Shown here: positions 12,841 to 23,590 of the stretch, one piece after another
Layout: the number at the start of each line of letters is the position of its first letter
How positions within the stretch are numbered: the first letter of the stretch is position 1
Assembly (NCBI RefSeq): GCF_031143425.1
Contig: NC_090448.1
Location: 336,715,177 to 336,779,176 of the forward strand
Reading direction: 5' to 3'
Length of the DNA: 64,000 nucleotides
Source: Pleurodeles waltl
Lineage: Eukaryota > Chordata > Amphibia > Caudata > Salamandridae
The notes under the pieces: generated by a model
What the model was told of the DNA's origin: nothing
What the model saw: only the letters and a program-made list of their open reading frames with translations
The model's database searches: none
Program-made: the position numbers and the translations under genes

Positions 12841-14402
12841 AACAGGCTGGCTGTCGTCGCTCCTGACAGACCTGGAGCAGGAGATGTTGCAGTTTGGAGA
12901 AGTCTCAATTCCAGTGGTGACACATACTTTCTGTTATTTGTAATTCACATATACCGTGACGCCACGCAAAGGGAATCTCTTATGGGCAATCAGTTCTCTC
13001 AGGCCACAAATTACTTTATGGAATACTCTGCCCCTTTCTGTGGCATGCACGCTGGCACTGGCAAAGATGGTCCTCCTTCCTAGACTCCTCTATTTTTTTG
13101 TCAATCTGGCAGTGGTGATACCATCTCCGGTGTTCCGTATGTTGAACACTTTGCTGACTGAGGGGCGGGACGCCTCAGGGTCAGGTTGCCAAAATCACAA
13201 TTGTCAGTGCTGGACGGAGGTATGTGAGCCCTGGAACATAAGGAATACTGCATGGCAGGCCAGCTGCAGTGGATTGCCTACTGGTTAGCAGGATATAAGT
13301 TGCACGAAACAGGTTTTACGCCCACTCAGGTACAAAATGGGCAGCTGCATAGGTTGCTATGCCCAGGCATGCCAGCCCCTCGCGGCACCTCCATATTGTT
13401 GCGGGTAGCTATGGAGTACTGGCATGTGGCACTGCGTTATGTGCATGCGTACGTTCCATATGCCTCAAACATACAACTGAGGGGTATCCCTCTTGCAATG
13501 GGACACTATCAGTACAGCGTTTGAACCTTGGGAGCATTCTGAAACCATGAGAGTGTTGATGGTTTACAGAGGGAACATTGATGACACACTCAGACTTTAT
13601 ACATACACACGGACTCCCTGACACCCTGTTTCTCATACATGAAGGACTGACACATTATATTAGCAAATATTGGGCTCCGGAGAGAATAGAACCTCCTACG
13701 TTTGAATTCCTTCATGCACTGCATACAATGGGCCACAACAGTAATTTGGTCCGATAGTTGTACAAAGGTGTGAGGACACACCTAGGGATATCTTTAATCA
13801 CACTCCGCTCTAAATGGGAGACAGACCTTGGTCACGTGCTAAACACCACCAAATGGGAGGTTTTGCTCAAAGCCCCCAGGACTGTATTGAGGAATTCCAG
13901 ATTTAAGTGAATCCAATTTTTTATAGTAGAGCATACCTTTCACCACACAAAATAAATAAAATGCTTCAGGGCGCAGAAACGGGATACCCTCACTGTCACC
14001 AGAGAGATGATGATCGGCGGCATACGTTAGCACCCAACACTCTCTACTCCCACTTTACATATAGGACTGTCTAACCTTGCCCACTTTTCCAACCTTGATA
14101 ATGTGTGGCCTTTAAGCACCAAGATCTATGAAAAGTCATGAAAGGCATACAGTGGATGATGGTGGAATGCTCTTGCTAGTCGTTTATTTGAGGGAAGGGG
14201 GAAGGGCAATGTGGGAGTTTATATCATGGTAGCAAGATTTGCTTATATATGTGTCTTTGAGCCAGTGTATGGCCATGTACCCTGATGTTATATATGGTGA
14301 TATCATGTGTGTCACTGAATCATTATGTGATAAGATATACTTGCTACTGTCAAATGCAATAAAGTTTATGAAAAAAAAAACAAAAAAAAACAGGCTGGCT
14401 GT
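12841..14402 (+). mobile_element. 5'-truncated L1 inserted into the DIRS element, with target duplication
   Basis: The element proper is about 12855-14388. The target sequence AACAGGCTGGCTGT occurs on both sides, at 12841-12854 and 14389-14402. The first two A bases of the right copy could belong to the poly(A) tail, so the duplication is 12 to 14 bp. An AATAAA signal lies at 14358 and an A-rich tail (interrupted by one C) at 14371-14390. Plus-strand translation gives L1 ORF2 C-terminal blocks: ITLWNTLPLSV and LPRLLYFFVNLAVVIPSPVF near 13010-13130. L1 C-terminal similarity continues in broken frames to about 14000. DIRS homology resumes directly after the tail, so the L1 is the younger insertion. 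Confidence 0.85.
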
Positions 14403-14967
14403 TCTCTGGAGGTCATGTTCAACAGTTTGAGGCGAGCCTGCCTTCAGCACCCTGTCACTGAGTTACAGGAACTCCCAACCTTTGAAGATGGCCAAGCAAC
14501 AACCACTATCACTTTCATGAACATCCAAGGTGCACTGGTAAAACCAAAGGGGAGCACCGAGAACTGAAAGTCCTTCTGGTCTACCCGAAGTGGCATGTAG
14601 CATCAGCAAGAATGTAGGACAGAAATATGAAAGTAGACATCCTGCAAGTCCAGCTCCACCATCCATTCTCCTGGATACAGGGAAGTTAGAACTTGGGCCT
14701 GGTGAGTATTTTTAACTTGTCCTCCAAAAGAAAAAAAGTTGAGAGGGCAAAGTAAAGGATAGAGCAGAGGCTCTGTACTTCTTTGGCACCAGGAAGTAAC
14801 AGGAATAGAAACCAGTCCTGACTTCTGATACTGGCATCCTCTTTGTGACTCATTTGGCCAAGAGAGCTTGAATTTCTCCTTTGAGTATGCAAAAATGGTA
14901 CTTCAGGTGGTGTTGAAGTGTAGGAGGCATGTCAGGGGATCAGGGTCAGAAAAGGAAGAGAATAACC

Positions 14968-15017
14968 ATTCTTGGGTGATTTGAAGAACCCGCATTCTTG
15001 GGTGATTTGAAGAACCC
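14968..15017 (+). repeat. 25-bp direct tandem duplication
   Basis: The unit beginning CATTCTTGGGTGATTTGAAG occurs twice in immediate succession with a single-base difference at its last position. It lies inside the DIRS reverse transcriptase remnant and is probably a small replication-slippage duplication. Confidence 0.85.
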
Positions 15018-15400
15018 ACTAGTCGGATGTGATGCTCATCCACCCGGGGAGGTAAAGCATGGTACAGCTTCCCAGTTGGCAGCTGTGTACCACCAATGGA
15101 AATTAAGCAGTTTTCCAAAGGCTGCGGGGTTAGGGTATTTTGTTGCCCCTGGGGCTTGGACGATGATGCCCGGATTCCCTATCTTTACCTCATAAGGCTT
15201 AGGAGACCTGTTGCTGTTATGGGAAGATATGACACTGCCACTGTTGGAATTTCATCCAGAACCACAAAAGGGGAAAAACTGTTGGGGAAGCTGCTGTTCA
15301 GGTGGTGCCAACACAAGGGAGCACGCTGTTTCTTTGATCTCAAGTACTCAAGGGCTCATTCAACCTTGTTTCAAAGAGACGTGTGCAATATAATGGCATG

Positions 15401-16849
15401 CCCATAAGGGATTGCTGGACGACGCCCAACAACCCGGTGCAGCAAATCAAAGCGTGGAGACAAAGTATCACACTAGTCCAACTGCTCTACCCAAACAGTC
15501 TGTGGTGTCAGAAAAACATAAACCAGGCTATATTGCACATTTATCTTACAAGTATAATTAATGTTGTTGCTTTACAGAGTTCATTATACAATTCAGCTAC
15601 TATTGTATATTCACCAGTGTATTCCATCTTCTTATGACATGTGCCAAAGCCTAACTGAACATTTTCTACAGTCCCAGTTCTAACCACAGGGCTTCAATAT
15701 AGAGACCCTTACCTATGCCCAATGTTTTCCTTAGGATGCCCTATGCTCTATTTATTTAGTTTGATTTAGTCTCAGCAATATCTAGGCTATATAATCTAAA
15801 TACCAATAATGGTGTGATTTAAACTTTATAGGAGATTTTCAGCCTGTGGCCCGCACCTGTAAAACAAAATAGGGCCATTACACTAAGCATAAGACTTAGG
15901 ACTTTGTTTCTCCCCGTGCTCGGTCAGTTTCAAATTATTCTCTAGTATGACTGAAATAACAGAAAGTCTTAACGTGTTCTATTTACGCTTCATTTAAATA
16001 ACATGGATTTCAACAGCTCCTACACTCAGAGTATCCATCATTATTTTATCAGCTGCCTCAACTTTTTTGCAGGCCAACATATGAAAAGCCTAACAGGACA
16101 AAACCATAGGCATGCAACAATATCAGCCATGAAGTAATCCTATTGTTTGTGGAAAAATCCTCACAGAGACAACAGCATTTTGAAAGAGGGCTATATAAAT
16201 TGAGAATAGTAACAGTACCAGGATGCACCCCGACTGTCAAGGACCAAAGATCTTTGAATCCAACATGAACACTCCCTTTCCTTTTAGCCTTTGTGAAAGG
16301 CGCCCAAACTGCGACTAAATAATGTAGGCAGTTAGAGGAGAAAGGGTAGGAAGATACACAGCTGTTTCAGCGTCTCTTCTGATGGTGGTATGTGGAGACT
16401 GCCAATTCAATGACTGGCATTCTTCACGTAAATGCGTAGAGACTAGTTTAGAAATCTCTCTTGTGAGATGTTCCGAGTAGGCATGTGCACTAGAAGGTGG
16501 AAATCTTTCTCATGTGGTAATTACATTCTGTGAATATGTACTTACCCGAATGGTAAGTGTGCACTGTAATGAGTCTGAACTTTAAAACCTAGGCGCCAAA
16601 TTAACTTTAATGCCTCAGACAATATAAAAGTGATATTAATATAGTAGTAGCCAATTGGACTGTCTCTTACCTTCGCCAATGGTGCTGTAATGAGCATTGG
16701 TAATGACTAGGATGCATTCCTAACAATCAGATGAAAATTACTAAAGCAGGCACCAATAGCAGGAGGAATCCAATATGGTATTTGGCCAAAATATTGTGTT
16801 AAAAATATTGGTTTTAGCCAGACGTTAAACACAAAACCTCCATCTAGTA
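15401..16849. other. Unassigned sequence between two retrotransposon remnants
   Basis: Short open frames exist (for example 15383-15637 plus and 16058-16240 minus), but none has a motif I recognise. Composition is AT-rich. No terminal repeats, poly(A) tail or splice-bounded coding exon could be identified. Confidence 0.5.
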
Positions 16850-17757
16850 TTTATCTACACCTAACCAGTATTAGTATCTGAGGACGCACTAATCCAGCTG
16901 CACCCTCCTCTCCGACCTCACACTTCCAGTGGTTTATGGTTAAACAGAAAACGACTGACAGAAAATACAATCAGGCCAGATGTATCATATCTCAGCACAC
17001 ACTGTGCCTGAAGCAGCTGGGCACCACTAGTGCTAAACAGAGAGGGAATATCGATTTTCCGCGTAAGCCACGGTAACTTGAACAAGTAAACAATATGATC
17101 CACTGTTTCAAGATCGGTACCACAAGCAGGTCAAAGAACTACTGCCTGGTCGTCGCTCGAATTTCTGGAAAAGGTTCTTAGGGGGAGACAACCTTATCAA
17201 AATGTCATATATAAACTTTAAGCCAATGGTGGAGTTATGCTGTCTAAAAAGTTTTCAGACACAGGTAGGAGCTTCACAGCTAAGAACTGTTCTGAAAGAT
17301 GCCCCAGTTTACCCCAAGTAAATCAATGTTCTTGCTCATAAGACCAATAAGTTGTTTTCAAAATAATGTTATCTCCTTTGCAGATTAGTTTGGGAGAAGC
17401 CCACAGCTTTCGTGATCCTAATTTTTCACACCATCTAGCAATAAATCTCAACCAGAGAACATTTAGAGCATAATCTAATTTTATTAAATCCCACAAGGAT
17501 TGGCTAAAATCAGAAAACTCAGGGGTCGACCAAATGAGTATCCAAAATAATATAAGCCTCAAATGAACTAAAGCTAATACACGCTTGAGGCCTAAATCAA
17601 GGTATATCTGAATAAGGGGGATATTAACAGGTACAGAAAACAATGCCCTGAAAAAGTTGTTCTCCACTACAATCAGCTTATAAGTATCAGTATAACCCCA
17701 GATTGCTGCTCCGTACAGGGCAGCACTCTGTGCCTTGGTGCGATAGGCTTCCAAGGT
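16850..17757 (-). mobile_element. LINE family A, 5'-truncated 3' fragment
   Basis: The minus-strand frame 17754-17323 begins MEAYRTKAQSAALYGAAIWG and aligns by eye with the family A copy near 8575 (EIYQAKVHSAALYKAEIWG). It covers the region downstream of reverse transcriptase. Further 3', the frame 17103-16918 contains MDHIVYLFKLPW and VSRFLFN, preceded by a cysteine-containing segment, matching the C-terminal tail of the first copy near 9180-9330. Coding is open for 143 codons, so this copy is better preserved than the one at 3-9.8 kb. The homology stops sharply at about 17757, consistent with 5' truncation on insertion. Confidence 0.7.
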
Positions 17758-18060
17758 AGATGAAATATGTTGTGAGTGTATCTTTTTATATATGTATATA
17801 TGTATTTGATAATTTAGAATTTATTTTAATATTACAGTTAAAGCTAAAAAATGTAGGACATCATTTTTTGAGTTTTACAGTAATACAACCTACAACCCAG
17901 GACAGCATGCATGTTACAGTGAGCTAAACAGTATACAACAATTCCCATTTTTCACATACATCTTAAGTAGGGAAAAGGGATAGGGGGATAAAAGGGATTA
18001 ACTGCATCTCAACAAGAAACTTACCATTAAAAAAAGTGTCTGCCGGAGGTGTAGTCTATT
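17758..18060. other. Unassigned AT-rich spacer
   Basis: Sequence between the LINE family A fragment and the L2-group element. It contains a short TATATATG-rich stretch near 17787. Nothing else is recognised. Confidence 0.5.
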
Positions 18061-19800
18061 TTTCTGGCAGCAATCACCACGCATGTCTCCCTACATTATG
18101 CAACCTGATTGTCGATGCTCATTGCCGATAATCCAGCAGTTTGGTTAGCCTCCTTGGCAAAAAAACTCAACCAGACTCTCACCCTCATCTGGACCAAGAT
18201 CATCAACAGCTCCCTGCAAACCGGCGTGATACCTGACTACCTCAAGCTGGGTCAAGACACACCAATGCTAAAGAAACTGGGAGCAGACCCGAACAACCTC
18301 AACAACTACAGACCAGTCTCCAATCTATCCTTCCTTGTCAAAACTCTAGAGAGATATGTTCTCTCTCAGCTAATCCAACACATAGACAACAACCTTCTTA
18401 ACCCTCTCCAATCCGGGTTCAGAAAAGGATGTAGCACTGAAACAGCTATTCGAAACATAGTAGACGACCTTCGCAACTCCCTTGACTCTGACCGATGCTG
18501 CCTGCTAATTCTCCGAGACCTATCAGCTGCCTTCGACACGGTTGACCACAAGCTGCTACTGGACTCCCTCCAAAAAAGAATTGGCAAGGAAGGAGCAGTC
18601 CTACAGTGGTTCTCCTACTTTCTACAGAGCCGCATGCAACAAGTAAAAATAAATAACAGGACCTCTGCCACATGTATACTCACCAGAGGGGTTCCCCAAG
18701 GATCTGTCCTCTCACCCACACTCTTCAACATCTACATGGACCCCCTCACCACCATTCTCAACCGAGCTAACATCCTCTTCCAGCTATACGGTGACGACAC
18801 CCAACTATACATGGAAATATCCTCTATGGAGGACATACACTGACTGAATGTCACCCTTAAAGAAGCTCAACTTTGGCTATCCTGCAACCACCTGAAACTC
18901 AACCAGGATAAGACTGAAATACTTCTCATATAAAAAACGAATCAGCTCCCCCAGATGCAAGAATGGCTAAAATCCATAGACACTCTCAAATGCAATCTTA
19001 CCCCAACAAACTCGGTCAAGTCGCTAGGAATAACTCTGGACACCAACTTGACTATGCAGGACCACATAAAGAATAACATGAAAACTGCTTTCCACAGCCT
19101 GAAACTACTAAGCAAATTCATACCCCCAAATGACCTAAAACATACCACTCAAGCTCTCCAGACTAGACTACGGGATCTCCATCCTCACCGGCATGGCTAA
19201 ATCCCAGCTTGCTCCCATGAGATCCACTCTCCATGCAGCGACCAGAATGTTGACAGGAATGAAAAAATATGACCACATCTCCCGTGCTCTGAAAAGACTA
19301 AAATGGCTCCCAATCAAAGCCCGCTGCAACTTCAGAACTGCCTGTCTAACTCACAAAGCCCTTCACACTGGGAAACCATAATACCTTGCCACTAAACTCA
19401 TGAAAGCAGGACAGACAAGAACACTAAGAAGCTCAAACATCTTTCTCCTCATCCCGCCCAAAACTCAGAAAGAAAAAACCCGGGCATGCTCCTTTACAAG
19501 CAACGTCCCCAAAATCTGGAACTCCATACCAGTTCACATAAGATCAAACCCCTCCCTCCAGATCTTCAAGCAGCAACTAAAAGAAATCCTCCTCAACCAA
19601 CCAACATCTCAGAAAAGAGTCACCGTTCACTCTAATTCCCATCCGCCCACCACTGCCTACACTCCATCCTCTATGCCCATGTGAAACCTTCCTGTATAAT
19701 TATGAATATGTTATTTTGATTACCTGTACTGTTGTAAAGCTCTCTGATACCCTTGGGTCTTGCCAGCGCTATAGAAAACTCTCTAACTAAAAAATAAAAA
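18061..19800 (+). mobile_element. L2-group LINE, 5'-truncated, with 3' tail
   Basis: The frame 18109-18843 is reverse transcriptase: NNYRPVSNLSFLVKTLERYV, LQSGFRKGCSTETA, RDLSAAFDTVDHKLLLDSL, RGVPQGSVLSPTLFN and a catalytic box LYGDDTQLY, where most relatives have YADD. The C-terminal domain continues in broken frames at 18955-19200 and 19193-19684, with ATRMLTGMKKYDHI, LKRLKWLPI and VPKIWNSIPVHIRSNPSLQI, all typical of L2/CR1-type elements. The 3' end near 19735-19780 reads GTAAAGCTCTCTGATACC and CAGCGCTATAGAAA, like the short L2 3' tail, and ends in an A-rich AAATAAAAAAAA run. Stops at 18841 and 18931 and a shift near 19160 inactivate it. There is no endonuclease, so it is 5' truncated. Confidence 0.8.
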
Positions 19801-19804
19801 AAAT

Positions 19805-20175
19805 ACGCTGCGGGGTGGCTCTGGGTGGGGGAGGGGTGAAATGCTGGGACCCTATGGACTCTCTCAAGGGTCTAAAGATAAGTGAGGGCTGCTGGTAGAG
19901 TGAACATTTTGAACCTGCTCCACCTGGGGGAGAGCAGGGGGTGGTGGCGGGGGGGAATAGTAATAGAAATGTGTAAAACAAACTTACCTGCACGTGTGCT
20001 CAGCCACCGCACCTCCGTCTCCTCAACAGGCTGCAGTCACAGGCTCCCAGCCTTCCCTGCGGCCAATCCTGACACCGCTCAGAGCAGTGTTAGGATTGGG
20101 TGGGAGCACCCAACCAGGGTGCTCCCAGGCACACTGGGAGCCTGTGCCAGCTTTCTCCAGCCCGGCAACACAGTG
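19805..20175 (-). repeat. Palindrome-rich repeat, copy 1
   Basis: This is read on the minus strand. It contains a hairpin with CCAATCCT/AGGATTGG arms at about 20063-20099 and a second hairpin, GGGAGCACC/GGGTGCTCCC, at 20102-20126. Further along (minus strand) comes GTGCAGGTAAGTTT, which resembles a 5' splice site, then a T-rich stretch and a C-rich stretch ending near 19930. The same order occurs in the plus-strand copy at 23065-23590, which defines the family. No coding capacity or target duplication was found. Confidence 0.5.
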
Positions 20176-20179
20176 CCGT

Positions 20180-20470
20180 TACTTGCAGTTGATTCACTGG
20201 TATTTTCTCCAACAGAAACCCTGTCCACTAATTTGCGTTGGTCATCTTGCAAACGTCTGAGATCAGTGGTTAGTGTCCCCAGCCAGGCATCCACTAACAC
20301 TCTGGAGTGCTCGATGGCCCCTAGAACCTGGTCCAATCTGACAGACATGGAAAGTGAGGCAGCGGTGCCCAGAGGAGGGGTATCCGGCACAAGGGAAGGT
20401 GTTGGGCCAACCACTTCAGTTGCAATCTTGTAAAGTGTTCCTCAAGTTGATCCCCGAAATGCGCTAGTGG
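20180..20470 (-). pseudogene. L1 ORF1-like N-terminal fragment
   Basis: Within the minus-strand frame 20414-20079, the segment QVLGAIEHSRVLVDAWLGTL followed by DLRRLQDDQRKLVDRV looks like the coiled-coil entry of an L1 ORF1 protein. Leu, Asp and Arg are spaced as in a heptad helix. The homology runs out near 20180, where the palindromic repeat begins. The call rests on a short match from memory. Confidence 0.45.
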
Positions 20471-20929
20471 TGACTGGAGGCAAATCAAAAGGAGGAGAGT
20501 AAGAGTTGTGCATCCGGACTAAGACCAACAGTACCCCCCCAGGTCCGGATGTTCCCACCATGCTCCCTGTACTCCTTATCACCAGAACCGCAGTGATGTG
20601 GTACAGTGGAAGTGTGGGTCGGCATACACCTTTATGCAGCTTCTAGGGGCTTAAAGTGCAAATGTTGTGGTGTTGCTCTTGATCTGTCCAGTGGCGCGCA
20701 GCCAGAGCGTGACCTCAGCACCTTCAATGGTGCCAGCGTGTAAGGGGCAGTGAAGGAGTCCAACAGGAGAAGCGGCAACCTCTGTGTTAAAGACTCCACT
20801 TAAGTGTAGGTAGAAGCTGCCAAGGCCAATGTATTCTTCTTTTGTGATGACAACATTCTCTATAGAGTCACTATGGGTAAACGGACCATATCAGTAACAC
20901 ATTCCACATTTCGCTGCCTGGGATTCAGG
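20471..20929. other. Unassigned sequence next to L1 remnants
   Basis: No open frame with recognisable motifs. It may be L1 5' untranslated sequence on the minus strand, given the ORF1-like fragment just before it, but nothing in the sequence proves this. Confidence 0.4.
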
Positions 20930-21352
20930 TCTTTAGAACCCCCAAAGATCTGTTGGATGGGAATCTCCTTAAAGCCATAGCTGCCCTGCGTACACAAGTA
21001 AAGTTCTGGGTCACTCTGCCTCTCTCTGTCACAGGCTTCCTAGCCTTGTCCAAAATGGACATGTTGCCAAAATGATTTTACTACTTTGATAATTTACCAA
21101 TTATCATTCCGAGTTCAGTCTTCAAAACACTAGACTCCCTACTCCTTGATCTCATCTGGAGCTCTACAGACGCTGGGTAAGTCTTTTGAATTTACAATTG
21201 CCTGTGCCGAGCGGCAACGTGGGTGCCCCTGATTTTCTTTCTCACTGCGACACGGCCCAATTACAATGGCTTTCACAATGACTAGCAGTATACACTTGCA
21301 GGAAAACGGCTATACCCAGTTTATACTATGCTCTGGTCGATTACACAGACTC

Positions 21353-21540
21353 CAGTGCTTTAAATGGGCCGGTACTGTCTGATACTGAGTACCGGCACTT
21401 TTTTATTTTGAGAGGGAGAGTACCGGCACATCTCAAGAAAAAAGTAATACTTTTAATTGGAGAGTACCGGCACTTCTCGTAAACAAGCAGGTACCCTGTC
21501 ACAGAGTACCTGCACTTTAATTTTTCCATTTCAAGCACTG
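21353..21540. mobile_element. hAT-type MITE (188 bp) with 8-bp target duplication
   Basis: The left end CAGTGCTTTAAATGG and the right end CCATTTCAAGCACTG form a 15-bp inverted repeat with one mismatch. The flanks carry the perfect 8-bp direct repeat ACAGACTC (21345-21352 and 21541-21548). A CAGTG terminus with an 8-bp duplication is diagnostic of the hAT superfamily. The interior has several spaced copies of GAGTACCGGCACTT-like units. It is too short to code for a transposase. It sits inside the L1 remnant and is therefore younger than it. Confidence 0.92.
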
Positions 21541-22399
21541 ACAGACTCCTTTTGCCCAGAGAAGTATGCCCTCACAAACTCCCAACACTCTTACACAGTG
21601 CTGTGATGTATTGGTAACAGGCACTTCGCTATACCTGTAACACTACCCCCATGTCAGACATATCCCCCTATACAGACTGCCCAAACCAATGGGTATAATT
21701 ACAGCCAGAAAACTTATACCATGGGAGGGGATAGGACTCAGCGTAATTGGTGACCTATTTGAAGGCAGCCAATTATTGTCACATCAGGATTTTATGCACA
21801 CCCACGATCTCCCTGGGACACATTTTCTTACATATGCCAAAATATTGTATTATGTCCATACACACTGGACACAGTCAGGTGTCAAACCTGCCACACATGA
21901 ATTCATCAAGACGATGCACAAAATGGCAACGGGCAGACATTTAATTAAATGGCTATACAAAGGCCTTCGCACTCACTTACACATCTCCCTTGTTCCATTC
22001 CGCACACAGTGGGAAGCTGATACAGGCCGAACTCTACATGATAGAATACCCCAGTGTGATACCTCGTTTTAAGTTAATCCAGTATATGCTCCTCCACAGG
22101 GCATATTTAACACGTTTAAATTACACAAGATCTTTCCCACAGCCACAGTGGCTTGTCCTCGTTCCCGAAACACATTATGGCCTTGCCCGGCCTTAATGTT
22201 GTTTTTGGGCAGAAGTCAGAGATTCACTAAGATCATTAAAAGGCAATCTGTATTGGGACAAGTTGGAACACTGTCTATTAGGCCTTTACCCGAGGAATGA
22301 GTCTTCAAAAATGATATCACATTTTGCGGCTCTAGCGCTCCTATTAGCCAAAAGCAGATAAAGAGAGGATTGGAAATCCTGCACTGCACCCATACATGC

Positions 22400-22740
22400 A
22401 AGCTGACACGAGGAGGTGTGGTGCTGGGGTTCGGCAGAAGGCCAGATGCTCACTGCCACTCAGACACAAGCCTGGGGTATGTGCAGTTTCTCCAGCCCGG
22501 CTGTGTATGCAGCCGGGTTGGAGAAACCTAAGTGCGCATGTGTGTTTGGCTGGCCTCAGACGGCTGCCAAAGACACATGTGCACTTATTGCACTCTCTGC
22601 TCTTCCCCCTTCCACCTCCCATTGTTTAGCCCCGCCCCTTCCTGCAATGCTGTGCCAGAAGCAGGAAAATAAAACAATTGAAAATTATTGTTTTATTTTT
22701 CTGCTTCTGGCACAACCAGTGGGGCGATGCTCATTCGTCA
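22400..22740 (-). repeat. Palindrome-rich repeat, copy 2
   Basis: On the minus strand this copy starts with a long hairpin at 22652-22713 (GTGCCAGAAGCAGGAAAAT and its near-perfect complement). A second hairpin lies at 22486-22527, with 18-bp arms GTTTCTCCAGCCCGGCTG/CAGCCGGGTTGGAGAAAC. CTTTGGCAG and GGCCAGCCA motifs lie between them. The same arrangement of an A/T-rich palindrome, CTTTGGCAG, GGCCAGCCA and a TCTCTAACCC-type hairpin is found in the plus-strand copy at 23065-23590. It interrupts L1 sequence. Confidence 0.55.
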
Positions 22741-23064
22741 TAGCAAAGGAGCCGCCCCTGAATATGACACTAGGCCCTTCACCAGTCATGCGGGCTTCAT
22801 CTGGTTGCCATTTGACAACATTTGAGAAAATGTTAATACTTAGAGGGACCAACAGAAACATAGATCTTATATCTTCAAATATCTTATGGGAGTTGGAGCA
22901 GCATATAATTCCCTGGGTGCAGAAATACTAGCAAAATGAACACGCAGTACTTACAGGAGGGCAACAAAGAGGAAAGTTATAGTGAAAATCACACTAAACT
23001 GGTATCAGACCAGGAGCAGCTCCTCCAGTATAGCAGAGGGGCGTTCCACCCCCCACTAAAAATG

Positions 23065-23590
23065 CCCCCAGCAAAGCCTCGGAGATTAAAAATAAAATGG
23101 TAATAAAGTTAATTGATCACCATTTTCTTTTTCACCAACCCGTTCTGAACCGAGTGTCATGCCGGGGAAGGGCCATTTCTGCTGAGTGGCAGCAGGGAGC
23201 TATGCATGTCCCTTTGGCAGGTCGTTTTGCAATGGCCAGCCAGATATGGGCATCTTAAACCTCTCTAACCCAACTGTCTTAGACAGCTGGGTTAGAGAAA
23301 GCACAGGCCTCCAGTGCTCTTAAGAGAAGTTGCTCCTTCCAATCCTGGCATGTCTTTCATGCTGGTTAACAGCATGAGAGCAGCACCAGGATTGGTTAGG
23401 GGAGTTGCTGAGGGTGCGGTGCTGGAGGCAGAAGAGCTGAGAAGAAGACTGGAGAAAAGAGGAAGTTCGTGCAGGAAGGTGAGTGCCTATTTCTTTTCTT
23501 TATTTAATGTGTATTTATTTATGCATGTATTCACCCACCCATTTGCCCGCCCCACCACTCTCTAGTGCTGCTAGTTGCCACTGTATCAGA
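23065..23590 (+). repeat. Palindrome-rich repeat, copy 3 (most complete)
   Basis: It contains, in order: an A/T-rich palindrome around AAAATGGT...ACCATTTT (about 23093-23130), CTTTGGCAG, GGCCAGCCA, a CTCTAACCCAACTGTC hairpin (23262-23294), a CCAATCCTGG...CCAGGATTGG hairpin (about 23339-23395), GGAAGGTGAGTG, which resembles a splice donor (about 23474-23485), a T-rich stretch and a C-rich end (CCCGCCCCACCACTCTC). Copies 1 and 2 match different halves of it in the opposite orientation. No transposase or RT similarity is present, so it is a non-autonomous repeat of unknown class. Confidence 0.55.

Larger units (their letters stand above)
10935..15118 (-). pseudogene. DIRS pol remnant: RT, RNase H, tyrosine recombinase
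   Basis: Near 14640-14470 the minus strand carries DLQDVYFHISVL and FGFTSAPWMFMKV, matching reverse transcriptase blocks of the DIRS element at 36974-38257. Near 12840-12790 it carries LGLSINVPKSHF, the motif just after the catalytic box; the YLDD box itself is not recovered. RNase H blocks include EVHLGEVEFKNLWSLVE and LQGICLSLKAILPSIKGK at about 12450-12320. At 11135-10935 the recombinase C-terminal part is present as HPSKEEEQLHHL and RALSFYNEW, but the His-x-x-Arg and final Tyr segment is not seen. Reading frames change many times. The gene is ancient, inactive and split by an L1. Confidence 0.6.
10425..15400 (-). mobile_element. Decayed DIRS-type retrotransposon, truncated at its 5' side
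   Basis: Translations on the minus strand follow the order of the better preserved DIRS element at 34.8-40.4 kb: reverse transcriptase (about 15118 down to 14403, then 12840 down to 12621), RNase H (12460-12240), the post-RNase H region (12080-11690) and tyrosine recombinase pieces (11838-11470 and 11135-10935). The low-coordinate end, TGGGTACTCTATCTAACTGC near 10428, resembles the inverted terminal repeat of the other DIRS copy (TGGATACACTAGCTACCTGT). No convincing gag or 5' inverted repeat is seen above 15400. An L1 element is inserted in the reverse transcriptase region. Confidence 0.65.
20930..22935 (+). mobile_element. L1 ORF2 C-terminal remnant, interrupted twice
   Basis: Plus-strand translation from about 20970 gives ALRTQVKFWVTLPLSVTGFL and NLPIIIPSSVFKTLDSLLLD, which are L1 ORF2 blocks also present in the L1 at 13.0 kb. 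After a hAT MITE (21353-21540), the frame 21689-22072 carries ARKLIPWEGIGLSVIGDLF and FRTQWEADTGRTLHD. Then comes IPRFKLIQYMLLHRAYLTRL near 22060-22110 and a tail with HFAALALLLAKSR near 22320. A palindrome-rich repeat interrupts at about 22400-22740. Possible L1 sequence resumes to about 22935 (RGTNRNIDLISSNILWELEQ), less certain. Frames are broken and there is no intact ORF2. Confidence 0.65.
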
